Assembly (NCBI GenBank): GCA_020466095.1
Contig: CM035808.1
Coordinates: forward strand, 11,695,663 to 11,759,662
Reading direction: 5' to 3'
DNA: 64,000 nt
Source: Chlorops oryzae
Taxonomy: Eukaryota; Arthropoda; Insecta; Diptera; Chloropidae
The position numbers were made by a program, and so were the translations under genes. Below are positions 1 to 10,498 of the stretch, one piece after another; position 1 is the stretch's first letter; each line of letters begins with the position of its first letter. The notes beneath the pieces were generated by a model. It worked only from the letters and a program-made list of their open reading frames with translations, was not told the origin of the DNA and searched no databases.

Positions 1-1677
1 ATCATTTTTCGTTTGATGTTTTAGGAAATTAACTCAAGCCAAGTTGAACCGATTTTGATTGTTTCTCTTTCAATGTGAAGTCATTAATGGACTTGTTAAT
101 GTAGAAGGTCTAATAAGTAACTTTATGAATCGATTTTAATTAGTTTAAATTTTTTGCACACAAATTATTTTTCTTACTTCTTTTCCAGTTGGTATCATTC
201 AATGTCGAAGCATTGAAAATGGAAAAAATTTCGTTGGTTCCGGTATTGAATCTATACGCAAAAAAAAAGAGAATAATCCCACTTAGTTGCTGGTAAAACG
301 TCGAAGGTTTTTTTTTTTAAAGAATCTTTTTCGTAGCACAAATAAATTTTATTTTGAACTTAACTGTTTTTTTTTTTTCTTCACACGTCACATAAAAATA
401 TTCATCCACAAATAACGTTATACGACAGTCATAAATTAAGAAAAGTTCGTTTATAAAATTATATTTTTTTATCCGAGTTCGAGTTCGAGTCCGCTAAGCA
501 CAACCGTCGCATGCGCGTTTTCGAAGAAACTCACATAACAAAAGATTCAAGACACGAACTCGAGCTGTTCGGTCTGAAGATATCAACTTGTCTCTTCAAC
601 TCTTTTTTTTTTCTTTCTTCTTTATTTCTTGGTTTCTTTTTTGGAGATTGTTATGGCAAATGGTTTTTAGCTTGAGAGAAGCGAGCGGTATGTGCATTTT
701 AAAAGCCACAAAACCTCATTGACAGTGGCTGTGTCTTCATAGCTCGAAAAGTGAATAAACGAAAGACCAGTTTCAGTCTGTGCGGGCGCTCTTAACTCTC
801 AAATAGCGTTTCAGAAGAGAGTTGTGAGCTTTGTGAAACTACAAAAGAGCTGCAATCGAGTGTGGAAGAGAAAAAAAAAATGATGTTCGCTTAAGAGAAA
901 TTCAATGAATGAATGCTTTTAAAGGTTATACAGGTTTGACTGTATTTACACCTTTAAAATGAGCAGGTTAAACGAGATGAAATATATAAAAAGCTGTAGG
1001 CATTTGAAAGCGAAAATGATTTGGTTTGTGCTAAGAGAAAATCGATTTTCGATCAAGTGAAAAGACTAAATATATCTTCCCCCAATTTGTTTTTTTTTTG
1101 CGGATAAAAATTTCCTACGAACGTCAGTCGAAACGTTTAAATGAAATTTAAAATTAATTGGTATATTTTAGTAATTAAATAACATCTTTCTTATGGGCGT
1201 TTTATTCATTTGTAATCTTCGGGGATTATTGGAGGAACCCGTTCCATGAATATTTAATTACAATTTCGGCAAACGAAACAAATGAAACTTTTGTTTTCAC
1301 GGGCAAAAAATTCTTTCAGTACATCAGCGAGTCTAAATTTAATCGTTTCAATATTTGACCTTGATCGATGTTTACATTTAAATAATTATTAGCAATTACC
1401 GGTTTTTTTTGTGTGACGATGATAGCACGATGGTGTATTTTTTTACTATGGTTATAATGTTCAAATATAATATCTAATAAAAAAAAAATGAATAAATTAG
1501 GCTTCAAAAATAATGATGACATGTTGCTACAGAGCAAAAAAAAAGATCTCTGGAATAATTGGCAATTGGCATTTCGGATGAAATAAGTCTCGTAAAAATA
1601 CATTGATGTTTCGATTACTTTAGACGATTGAAGAAATATTAATACTTGGTAAAAAGAGAATATAGAAACCGCAAATT
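1..1677. other. Non-coding DNA downstream of the kelch gene
   Basis: This stretch is AT-rich with several homopolymer runs and a short run of GAGTTC units near 476-492. It probably holds the 3' untranslated region of the minus-strand kelch gene. The plus strand has a TATATAAA-like string at 983-990 and a TTCAGTC initiator-like string near 772-778. They are not spaced as a core promoter, so no promoter is called. Confidence 0.5.
1201..1206 (-). terminator. Candidate polyadenylation signal for the kelch gene
   Basis: Read on the minus strand this is AATAAA, about 470 bases downstream of the kelch stop codon at 1678. Other AT-rich near matches occur between it and the stop, so the assignment rests on motif and position only. 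Confidence 0.35.
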
Positions 1678-2939
1678 TCACCACTCTCCGTTCAAAACCA
1701 CTGCGGCCAGACCTGAGAGTGGTCGCGGAAGATTTGGTATAATCTTGAGAACTTGATTCGTTTGAAGGCAAAACATTTCGATGCTCTGCAATGCACACTT
1801 TCGTCTGGAGGAAACACCACCAATGATAGCAATAAAATCGTTCATCAAAACAGCTTCATGACCATGTCTGGGAAATTATTAAATAAAATCGTTGTTTTGT
1901 TCCAAATTGATACAAAATTCGTATACCTTGCGTCTTGCAGCTTAGCACATTGAAGCCAATTTTTAGATTCAAAATCGAACCGATCAATGGCATCGTACGA
2001 GTTTAAGTTCCCATTGTCATCAGGTCCAATGCCACCAATTAAAAAAGCTCTCTTCCCTTCTACAGTTAAAAGCTTTCCGAAAAGACTTAAAATGTTTGTT
2101 TTTTTTTTTGGCTTTACTTAAAGTAATTATAGAAAAGAAACATTTTCCGACTCACCAGCGTTTTCGAAGACGATATTTCGATTCAAGCCATTTTCCTTTA
2201 CTCTTGCCCAAGCCGTCAGCGAGTTTAAATATTTCGATCGAATCGGATATTTTCCTATTTTCATCTGTTGAAATTGCATTTGATTCCTGCGCAATACCAC
2301 CGGCTATCCATATTTCATTATTGACTATTGAAGCTGAAAATCCATATCGAGATCGATTGAGCGGCGCTTTCTTCAACGAAGATTCATTTTTCAATATCAA
2401 ATCGTATAGTAGTTTAAGTCGTAAATCTTCACCTACCCGCAGCCAGGTCTTTCGTCCAGTATTATAGAACCAAACAGAGTTTAATGGCATCTTGTCCAAA
2501 CTCTCGCCGCCAATAACATAGAATCCACGCTCATTTGGCTCGCCATCAACAGTAATAACCGCGAAATCGCGACGACTTTTCGGTAAATTCGTTTCAAAGG
2601 TCCACTTCTTCGTTTCCGGATTCAAATTCCAAATTGCATTTTCGAAGATCTTCAAATAACACTGAAATTTTAAAATGTCTTTTCATTTTTAGCTCTCTCC
2701 ATACCGTCAATTTACAGCCGGGTACCCATTTTGTTCCGCCGACGATGTAAACCAGACCATTGCATACCACAGCCGAGTGATGTTGCCTCGTACCGAAAGA
2801 AGTGTGCCGCATTTGGGCCCATTGCTTGAAACGATTACTATAGAAGAGAATTTTGTCAACAGGATCAATCGAACTTTGCGCATGGTGACTGCCATAAGGA
2901 TCCGAACCGCCGAGTATGAGCAAAGTTTTGTTATCGAAC
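1678..2939 (-). CDS. Exons 9-12 of the kelch gene: kelch propeller and C-terminus
   Basis: The exons are 2939-2705, 2661-2156, 2085-1927 and 1867-1678, separated by introns of 43, 70 and 59 bp. Kelch hallmarks recur: a Gly-Gly doublet after a hydrophobic strand, then a Tyr or Phe, then a Trp (for example YIVGGTKW, and VWFYNTGRKTWLRV). Six Gly-Gly strands are counted. The protein ends AAVVLNGEW and stop, where a typical repeat would continue into another Gly-Gly strand. A GTGAAA donor at 1681-1676 overlapping the stop would allow an alternative ending. No following exon is evident down to position 1. Confidence 0.82.
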
Positions 2940-5900
2940 CTTAAGAAAAAATTAAATTCAATGAAATTTCCTAAGAGGAAATTTTATTTTACTTACAAAG
3001 ATCCCAAATCTTGAAGGTTGATCGTAGTTCGGGCTACAATTGGAGGAACTCCAGCTCCTTCTATTCGCTTGTCCTTTGAGTTTTTATGATGATCCGATTT
3101 CTTCTTCTTAGGATTTTGCTGCACATTGCTTTTGTTAGTCGATAGCGCCAGATTGCTTAACATTTCTTTGAGATTAACATTTTTGAAATCGAATCTATGA
3201 TGCTTTCCGTTTAGGTTGGATTGGGTTTGAGTTTGAGTATAATTTGTTTGGGAGTCCGATTTCTTTGTGTTCTTTTCAATCGATGCAAGACAAGTCGTTT
3301 GGGATACTGACTTTTTGACTCTCAACTGTTAATTAAGAGTAAATTAAAAAGTCTTTTATTCAGTATACGAAGTGAAAGCTCGCTATAAGGAAAGTTTATC
3401 TAAAGGAATTCTAAAAACAGCTTCCCTATTAAACTTTCAGCGTATTTTGATTCTCCTACAGTTAATTTGCCCTACAACAGGGATTCTCAAGTGACTTAAG
3501 TGATCGAAAATGAATGATTTTGATGTTTTTCTCAAAATAACATAGCCATCCCAAATATTCAGGGGTGTCACAGAATCCGATAACTGTCGGTATCGGAATT
3601 AAACCGATCGAAATTTCATACTGAATTTAAAAATTTTTCGGTTGTTTGGTTTTGAATCGGAACTATTATCGGTTCTTAATTGCACAGAACCCTATTTTAT
3701 CCGGCTGTCTATGAAATACATATACATATATGAAAATTCACTCGACTAAAATTCCAATTCCGAAAGCTATCGGATTCTGTGACACCCCTGATTGTACCTT
3801 TTCTAAAAAATTTCAACTCATAGGCTTTTGTTTTTGATCGAAGTTCATATTGAAAAAATGGTTGCCCAACAGGCCAATCAAATTATATATTTCTTTATTC
3901 TGATTACGCTAAAACAGCCCGGAAAGGACTGACTTGGCTTCAATGATTTAGAAGCCAGCTTTCATAATTATAAGAAATAAGGTCAATTGCTTGGTACAAT
4001 CGGAAAATTATTGATGATAGATTTTTAGTGAGAAAATGTATATGGAAAATTCATTGAGATTGTACCTAAAGTGGCACGGTAGGATCTCGATCGCCAAATA
4101 GTTGAAATACAGAGGAAAATAGTACTACCCAGCGGGAAATGTCCCGCGGACATCCTCGATGATGTCCTAGTGACTTCGGAGCCGAAATGCATGCTATTTC
4201 CGGTGACACTTTGTATGACATTTACACAGGAGTTGACAGGGACTTCAGCGGTAACATTGTCATGCTAGGGTGTTCGATGGCGAAAAAAGCATTTGAGAGC
4301 AGCACATTGCTCTTTTCTCTCTAAATGTCAATTATATTTTTTTTTTGCCCTCTCTTTGGATATTTCGCAATTTAAAAAAAATCTATTTTTAACAATTTTT
4401 ATTCGCCTCAGCCAGGGATCGAACCCGCGATCTTCGGATTCTCAGTCGAGCACTCATCATCTACGCCACTTCATGCTAACGTTCAACTGACGCTAAAACC
4501 TTATTTAAATTTCAGTAGCTAATGAGAGTGAAGCACATGAACAGCATCCCTCCACGATAACATGTCCACGAAGATGTCACACATGACAATGTCACCTATA
4601 TGTCATCGCTGACATCACTGATGACATTGTCATGCAGGAGATAATTTCCCGCTGGGTAGTTATATAAAAATAGTAATACAGTGTACTCTCTCCTTGTGGA
4701 CACCCCTCTTAAACGGGCACTTTTTGGAAACGCTTTAGTATTCTCGCTTCTCAAATAGTTTCCTCTTAAGCGGACACCTCTGTTAAAGGGACATATTTTT
4801 GGGTTCCGTAGGTCTCCGCTTAAGAGAGAGTACACTGTAGTAAAAAATAGTTGTTCTTAAAAATCATCTTTTACCGTGACTGCGAAGAGTTGCCGAGCTT
4901 AGATGACAATGTGCGAAAAAAGCTAAAAATAGCATTATAAAAAATGTTAAATTAAAAAAGAATAGATTTACATCGTTCCAAAACCTTTCGAGATGATCCC
5001 TGTTTGGCTACTTGTTCTACTTAAACTGAGACAATGTCAGCAACTCATGCAAATTGAGACCAAAAGTAGGTACATTGTATTTTCCCATCCCTTGAAATTC
5101 CTCTTATAGTTTTAACAATATTACATACCATTCCCGATTTCTTGTAAACCGATTTCGTAAGGGAGAATATACTTATATAGCTGCTTGTCTCACTGCTGTG
5201 GTCACTTTGCTCGATTTCTTCTTCTTCGCCTTCTGCAACATCGTCCGAAGAGTGCGATTCTTTTTCATTACAATCAAGCTCACATGACTTCGAGTGTCTG
5301 AAATGAACAATTACAGCCAAAATTTAATTTATTTTAAATTCTCTTTCTTACGATGGAATGCTCAAAGAATCGAACTTCGAGAAGCTGGGGGAGTCGCTAC
5401 CTGAAAGTGTACAGTTCATATAAATAATAAATTCAGCTAATTAAGATTTCACCTACCTTGTCTATGATAATGGCTATCCGAGCTGATGGATCTCGATGAT
5501 TCAACACTGCTGGCGTTTATACGGTGAGTAAGTTTTTGCAGTTCCTCGATTTGTTCGTGGAAATTTTCACATTTATCGACATTATATTTGCAGAGAGCAG
5601 GGAGTTGGGCACCATCCTTGTGTGGAATTTTATTAATGGCATTTTTATTACTTGAAAATGTAGTTTGAGAGCTTGGATAGCTTTCTTCAATGGTGAAATA
5701 CGAAGACGAGGCTGAAATTGATGCAGAATTTGGAATAAATTTTCTTCCAGCTACTTTGAATACAGTGAATCGAACCTGTTACATCATGTTGAGAAGTATC
5801 AGTATCGGTCGAGTCTTTCATTGAGGTGGACTGAAATAAAATAAATAAATAAAAAAGTTAAATTAATTATTAAAGTAAGCATGTAGTAAGTAAGTAAATT

Positions 5901-8678
5901 AGCATTATTAAATAAGTAGGCCTGATGGATCAGTTAATCATTACAAAAAGTCACATAAATCTGAACTGCCTTCTAACACCCTTATTCATCATCAAATTTT
6001 AACTTTAAAACAATAGGGGTATTCACAAAGGCGTCGGAAAAAAGTAAAGTCGGAAAATCGGAAAATTTTATCTGTTTAAAAAGTTGTGCAAGATGGAAAA
6101 AAAGTTTAAAAATTTTTAAGAAGTCGCAATTTTCCGATTTTCCGACTTTCCAACGTATTTAACACGCCTTTGTGAATACCCCTAATGTTTAAATTCAGTT
6201 TTTGTATTGAAATTTCACATTCAAACAATGTTTTAAATTTAAAATTTGATTATGAATAAGGGGGTGAGTGTTTAGTTGACTTATTATTGGAAACGGCCCC
6301 AAGACCGCCTCTAGATGGCCTAACTTCTCTTCACGATTGCTCACATCCTTTAAAACATTTTAACTTCTTTTTTACTTCGTTTAATTCTTGGAACCCCAAA
6401 AATTTGTCGTATGCAACGAAGCAAAAAAGAAAGTTTAACTGTTTTTGAGGAAGTGAGCAATTTTGAAGAGAAGTTAGGCCGTCTAGAGGCGGCCTTGGGG
6501 CCTAGAGGGTTACCATTTAGCTGCACAAAAGGACAACTTAATTCCCACTGGGGTTCGTTAACCCATTTTGGAGCGCTGATCCAGTTTTCAAGCAGTTCAT
6601 TAAAGAAAAACAGTCCATCTCTCTTTCTCGACAAGGTTTCGGGGTATATAAGATGAAAATATGGTGTATTGGTCCTTAAAATCAATTAGAATTTTCTTCG
6701 ATTTTTTTTATACCAAGTGCACACCTATTCTTATAGCCACGAACACTAATTTTGTGGACAATGAAGTGACATTTTTTCTGTATATTATGGTTACGGACGC
6801 GACATAATGGTTACGGACGCGACATTTTTTCAGGCTTTCCTAATCTGAAATACAAACAGCTAAAAAATCTACTAATTGCTAGTAAGATTAAAAATATTAA
6901 ATCTGGCAGCGCTACGTAGTAGCTGTAAGTGAGTTTATATACACTTCTTATACAAACTTCAAATGGTTATAACTTCTAAACTATGTACATGCGACCCCCA
7001 AATTCTGATAGCAGATTTGGAATCAGGAGGTCATTCTTCGTCTATGTACCGAATATGGGCGAAATCCCAGAAACACCCGTAAAGTAAACTTAAGCCAATT
7101 TTGTACCATTTCTGACTAGATAATAATAAGCGCAAAATCATTTTAATGCCCTTAAAACATGTCCCATGAAGAATTTTAAATATAAAAAAAAATTTTTGTT
7201 GTTGCAAAATGGGTTAAGCTCATATCGCAGAGATACTGTTTCATTCTTCTCAGCTCAGAAAAAACATAAAAGTGAAAAAAATTGTAATGAGCAATAACAT
7301 TAGTCATCCAATTAGGTCCAATAGATTCTAAATCGCATAAGTTAAATATGAAAAATTAAGTTATGTTAAGTTACGTCAAACAAAACTTATGCATGGAATC
7401 ATTCTTTGCTAAAATTCAACTTACAATTGAATTTTTTCTGATCATTTCGTTCACTCGTTGTTGCCTGCTTCCCGAGGAGCTCGTTGCAGGTGATGGACTG
7501 TCTCCAATGTCCTCCAATTTGTTCCAATAATTTTGATGACATTTTTGCAAATCATTCAAATATTCAAAGAACTTCGAATAGGTGATTTTATACTCAATGA
7601 GCTGATTCATTTTGAGATGATATTCACAATTCGCATCGTAGATCCAATGGCGTTCTTTGATGCTGCTGCTTTGCGGTATAAATTTCCCGTAACAAAGCCG
7701 CGTCGTCGCATGTCTGTGCGCACACAACGGAAAATCGATTAGAGAAAATGCTTTTTTTTTTTTTGTATCCCATAAGAATTCATTCTTACTTTAATCCATC
7801 GCTCACGAGATCTTTTACTTTTTGTCTCGCCATTACACGTTTCACGATGTCGATCTCGATCATGTTTCTATCCAATTCGATAAGAAAACCCGGCGGTATC
7901 AAAGAGAATCGCACGTTTTTCATCACACGGAAAATGAACTTTTTCCGCTTGGACCAATTGTAGCTTATCCAACGTAACGCAACCATGAAGACCTTTAAAA
8001 AAAAACGATTTAATTTCAAGTATTTTCACTTTCGATATCAAAAATCTTCACCTCGATTTCCGTATTCACGCCGATAGCATCCGATGCGATCAAAGTGCAA
8101 AGGTCACCGACTGGCATTAGAAGAAACTCTTTGAAAGCTACCATGGTCAGAAAGAATTTGGAAATCTTGGATAACATTTTTTTTCGCAGACATTTAACTC
8201 TGAATTCACTCGCCTCGAGGTAGAGAAAATACGCAGCGTCTTCGGGTAGATTTTCGACATTATTCAAACAATTCCATATCTGGGCGGCCAGATGATCGAT
8301 TTCGAGATAGCAAGCGGCGATTAGTAATTGAACAATTTCGGTTCGCTCTACCATGGGTTCATCCTCGAGCATCCATTTATAGATGATCGTAAAAATTTCA
8401 CTTGAAACATGCTCCTCGGGCAGCTCGACGATCGTTCCTCTTGCGAAAGAATGCCGCTTGAATAGCTGTGAGTAGCACTGCAGGACAATTAAGTGACAAT
8501 CGAACGTCCATTCACCGATTTTGATCGTCACCGTCGCATCCTCGTTGTTCTCCAGCAATGTTCGCAGCTTTTCCTTTGGCGACGACTTCTGAAAAGTACT
8601 GCAAAATAATTCTTTTTCAGTCTCGTTATCATTTAAGGTTTCTTTCGAGCTCTTTGCAATCGTTTCACGCATTTTCAT
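1678..8678 (-). CDS. BTB-BACK-kelch protein, 12 exons, 1021 residues (reconstructed)
   Basis: Coding exons in transcript order are 8678-8052, 7992-7790, 7713-7425, 5830-5776, 5711-5457, 5400-5352, 5297-5129, 3325-2997, 2939-2705, 2661-2156, 2085-1927 and 1867-1678 (TGA). Every junction has GT and AG, the phases agree, and the total is 3066 nt without an internal stop. Domains: BTB about residues 37-138, BACK about 143-300, a low-complexity linker to about 658, then a kelch propeller with six Gly-Gly strands (ILGGSD, IVGGTK, VIGGES, IAGGIA, LIGGIG, IIGGVS). BTB-BACK-kelch proteins usually recruit substrates to cullin-3 ubiquitin ligase through the BTB/BACK part; that role is inferred here. The start is the ATG opening MKMRE; a second ATG lies two codons on. 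The linker of about 290 residues is far longer than usual in this family. The last repeat stops soon after its strand, so one more C-terminal exon is possible. The specific orthologue is not identified. Confidence 0.85.
2997..3325 (-). CDS. Exon 8 of the kelch gene: basic end of the linker
   Basis: The acceptor TTAACAG at the 3330-3326 border opens a frame reading LRVKKSVSQ. The segment is rich in Lys, Ser, Thr, Gln and Asn (for example NPKKKKSDHHK), giving a basic, probably disordered region just before the propeller. It ends in QDLGS with donor TTT|GTAAGT and joins the first kelch strand in the next exon. Phase 0 at entry and phase 2 at exit agree with both neighbours. Confidence 0.78.
3560..3790. 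mobile_element. MITE, hAT-like termini (CAGGGGTGTCAC)
   Basis: A 231-bp element with perfect terminal inverted repeats of about 23 bp, beginning CAGGGGTGTCACAGAATC on both strands. The inner part is AT-rich and repeats CGGTATCGG- and ATCGGTTC-type words. The CAGGGGTG terminus resembles hAT elements, but the flanks (CAAATATT and ATTGTACC) do not form a clean 8-bp duplication. It lies in the 1.8-kb intron 7 of the kelch gene and has no coding capacity. Confidence 0.7.
4128..4656. mobile_element. Non-autonomous TIR element with CCCAGCGGGAAAT ends
   Basis: The ends are perfect inverted copies of CCCAGCGGGAAAT, flanked by TA on both sides; the match extends outward to ACTACCC. Subterminal sequence repeats GATGTC/GACATC and TGACATTGTCATG words on both arms. 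The 529-bp element has no credible ORF. It carries a tRNA-like segment on the minus strand (4405-4475). It lies in intron 7 of the kelch gene, 22 bp from the next MITE. The superfamily is not recognised. Confidence 0.7.
4405..4475 (-). other. tRNA-like segment inside a TIR element
   Basis: The minus strand reads an A-box-like TGGCGTAGATGATGAG, then, about 30 bp on, a B-box-like GGTTCGATCCC. This is the arrangement of an internal RNA polymerase III promoter. The flanking acceptor-stem arms do not pair convincingly and the T-stem is imperfect. I read it as a degenerate tRNA or tRNA-derived SINE head, not a working tRNA gene. Confidence 0.45.
4679..4837. mobile_element. Tigger/pogo-like MITE with TA target duplication
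   Basis: A 159-bp element with termini CAGTGTACTCTCTC in inverted orientation, bounded by TA at 4677-4678 and 4838-4839. The interior has the 'GTGGACACC ... TTAAGCGGACACC' words typical of pogo/Tigger derivatives of the Tc1-mariner superfamily. It has no coding capacity and lies in intron 7 of the kelch gene. Confidence 0.8.
5129..5830 (-). CDS. Exons 4-7 of the kelch gene: acidic, Ser-rich linker
   Basis: Four small exons (5830-5776, 5711-5457, 5400-5352, 5297-5129) with intact GT-AG borders keep one open frame of 176 codons. The peptide is rich in Ser, Asp and Glu, including EGEEEEIEQSD and runs such as SSVESSRSISSDSH. A short charged helix-like segment, NFHEQIEELQKL, could be a coiled-coil turn. 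No known domain is recognised. The introns between them are short (64, 56 and 54 bp), the usual size in flies, which supports the model. The next intron, 5128-3326, is 1803 bp and full of repeats. Confidence 0.78.
5977..6265. mobile_element. Outer MITE with CCCTTATTCAT termini, host of a nested MITE
   Basis: Left arm 5977-6014 and right arm about 6229-6265 are imperfect inverted copies of a sequence beginning CACCCTTATTCATNATCA. Between them a second, unrelated palindromic element (6016-6182) is inserted, which splits this one. It lies in intron 3 of the kelch gene. The TTATTCAT core recurs in the small MITE at 55422-55494. Confidence 0.65.
6016..6182. mobile_element. MITE with GGGGTATTCACAAAGGCGT termini, nested
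   Basis: A 167-bp, nearly palindromic element with 19-bp perfect terminal inverted repeats, bounded by TA on each side. The interior pairs as well (CCGATTTTCCGACTT against its inverse), so a transcript would fold into one long hairpin. It is inserted inside the CCCTTATTCAT-type element and must be the younger of the two. Confidence 0.78.
6295..6502. mobile_element. MITE with long (about 55 bp) terminal inverted repeats
   Basis: The left arm from 6295 (GGCCCCAAGACCGCCTCTAG) and the right arm ending at 6502 are inverted copies over about 55 bp with a few mismatches. The loop between the arms is about 100 bp. The TIRs are GC-rich, unlike the surroundings. No clear target duplication is visible. 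A short open frame read through the arms is a by-product of the palindrome. It lies in kelch intron 3. Confidence 0.65.
6784..6823. repeat. 20-bp unit in two tandem copies
   Basis: ATWATGGTTACGGACGCGAC occurs twice back to back, with one difference. It is in intron 3 of the kelch gene and has no evident function. Confidence 0.8.
7425..7992 (-). CDS. Exons 2 and 3 of the kelch gene: BACK domain and following segment
   Basis: Exon 2 (7992-7790) continues BACK with VFMVALRWISYNW, the conserved pattern preceding the 'VR.PL.' motif, seen here as VRFSLIPPGFL. Exon 3 (7713-7425) gives HATTRLCYGKFIPQ and a stretch containing HWIYDANCEYH. It then changes to a Ser/Pro/Arg-rich tail that opens the linker. 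The intron between them is only 76 bp, with donor AAA|GTAAGA and acceptor CGCACAG. The intron after exon 3 is 1594 bp and loaded with MITEs. Confidence 0.85.
8052..8678 (-). CDS. Exon 1 of the kelch gene: BTB domain and start of BACK
   Basis: This exon encodes 209 residues in phase 0. The BTB fold is visible in the run from EKLRTLLENN through VTIKIGEWTFDCHLIVL (typical BTB strand with the usual H and the hydrophobic helix start) to IYKWMLEDE and LLIAACYLEIDHLA. BACK begins at about residue 143 (LPEDAAYFLYLEASEF). The splice donor is GAG|GTGAAG at 8051-8050. If the donor is ignored, the frame runs only 11 more codons to a stop at 8018-8016. Confidence 0.88.
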
Positions 8679-10498
8679 AGTTTCACTTTTTTTTTTTTAA
8701 TTCAAATTCAAGAATTGTTGAATAATTTTTTTCGAATCTCGATATTCCTTCAATAGATAGAATTTGAAAATGATTATGGAAGCAAAAGTCAGACGAATGC
8801 TTTGAAATAAACGTGAAAAAAATTATTATGTCTGACTTCCAATAGGTTTCGTAATTCGGTATTTAATAGTGAGGCTTCAAGAAGACTGGAGACATGAGCT
8901 TGATGGAAAATAGCATAAAGTTTCGTAGAAAATCAAATCAAATGAATTAAATTAAAAAATAAATATTGACAATGACTTTACTAAACGCTTTATTAGAAGC
9001 ATTCGAAAGCGGACTTACGTCAATTGTACTGAAGTTTATACTTCAAATCTTGACGGATCAATAATAGAACAACTTTCTCCGAAACAGCTGGTTGAAGTGA
9101 TCAAAAAATATATGGCTAAATTTCACAAAACGTTACCAGCAATCTTTTATCGCTTTTAGCTCGTTATCAATAAGTGAAATCAAAATATTTTAAGGAACAA
9201 TATTGTAGGTCTAGTTATTTCTAACACCAGGGTTCAAAAAAATTAGTTTGAAGTTTGAGGTGAAACATGTAGAAAAAACTTACATAGAGTAAGGGCACCT
9301 TAAGTGGACTGTTACTTAGAATGGATCATTTGGAAATTTAAGTAGATCTTGGAAAAAGTTTTGGTGGCTCACTTGAAATCGTATGATTTACCTTGAGTGG
9401 ACCACTACTTTCAATCTTGAGTGGACCGTCAAAATTTTTCATTCTTAATATAAATTTAGCATTTTTAAGGATATGAATTGACTTTGGAACAGTGTGACAA
9501 GTAGTGTATCAGTATCAAAGGCTTTTTTACATGCAAACATTGTGACTCGAAAATGACACTGAATCCGATGCTCAGTTCAAAAACTTTTGTAGTTTTGTGG
9601 TTTTTTTGAACTTTCGACCATTTTTTTTGAAAATTTCCTCGAATGGTCCACTCGAGGTTCTATCTATCGAACGATGAAGCACTTGTCTTTGCCTGACGCG
9701 ATTTTGAAAATAAATGTTTTTTTTTTGTTTCATGCATCGTAAATTAAAAATAAAAGGAAAAATATTAAATATCGCAATAAAATATATGATAATTCAAATA
9801 TCATTAAATAAGATTTTATTGCTCTTTAATCTAAAAGGGGGGAATGCTCTTGAAGTAAAAAGACTAATTACGGCAATGAAATTGTTGTAAATTTATTTCT
9901 CATTTGTGACATGTGCCGTATGAGTAATTTTTACACAACAAAATTTTTTGAAATCACGTTAAGCATACGCAGTGCTGGACGTTGTCTTTTTTGATCTACG
10001 TCAAGTTTTCAATGCATTTAAATTCATTTAGTACAATTTAGTTCTGCATTACTGTAGCAGAATAGTAAGAAAAATTCAAATTTATTTCAAATAATGTAAA
10101 ATAAAACGCTCATGAAGCCAAGATATTAGGTAGGAAAGAATGTTCGAGGGCTTTTTATCGGTATTCTTCCCTTTTAAGATATCGAAGTCAAAGCAACACA
10201 TTTTTAGATAGGGAGTCCTTGAGCCCTTTCTTTTAACAATGATAACCGCTGACGTTGAGATTCTGCATTGCTAATTGGGAGCTCCTGGTTTTACCATTTT
10301 CTGTTCGGATTTGATATCGACAGTCTGTTATTGGTGGATGATTAGTAGCGGTAGCTCAACAGTTTTGAGTTGATGGAGTTCAAGTATTGACGATTTATCA
10401 TTTGATGAATCCTATTGGTAGTTTGACTGATAGGCTTTCGGGATTTGTATTTGTTTGCTTAAAACTTTGCAGTTTCGTTTTAAATAAATCGAAACTAA
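8679..10498. other. Non-coding DNA upstream of the kelch gene
   Basis: This block should contain the kelch 5' untranslated region and promoter, but no convincing core-promoter pair is visible. At 9300-9665 the words TGAGTGGACC, TAAGTGGACT and GGTCCACTC recur in both orientations, which suggests a decayed repeat, possibly a pogo/Tigger relic with 'GTGGAC' words. I see no exon. Confidence 0.45.

Noticed and set aside
772..1010. Initiator-like TTCAGTC and a TATATAAA string as a plus-strand promoter
   Set aside because: The two are in the wrong order and spacing for a core promoter, and no coding exon follows on that strand.
1316..1798. 160-codon open frame on the minus strand
   Set aside because: It overlaps the last kelch exon in another frame and then runs through AT-rich sequence without any motif.
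6350..6685. Overlapping open frames on both strands of about 80-110 codons
   Set aside because: They read through the inverted arms of the MITE at 6295-6502.
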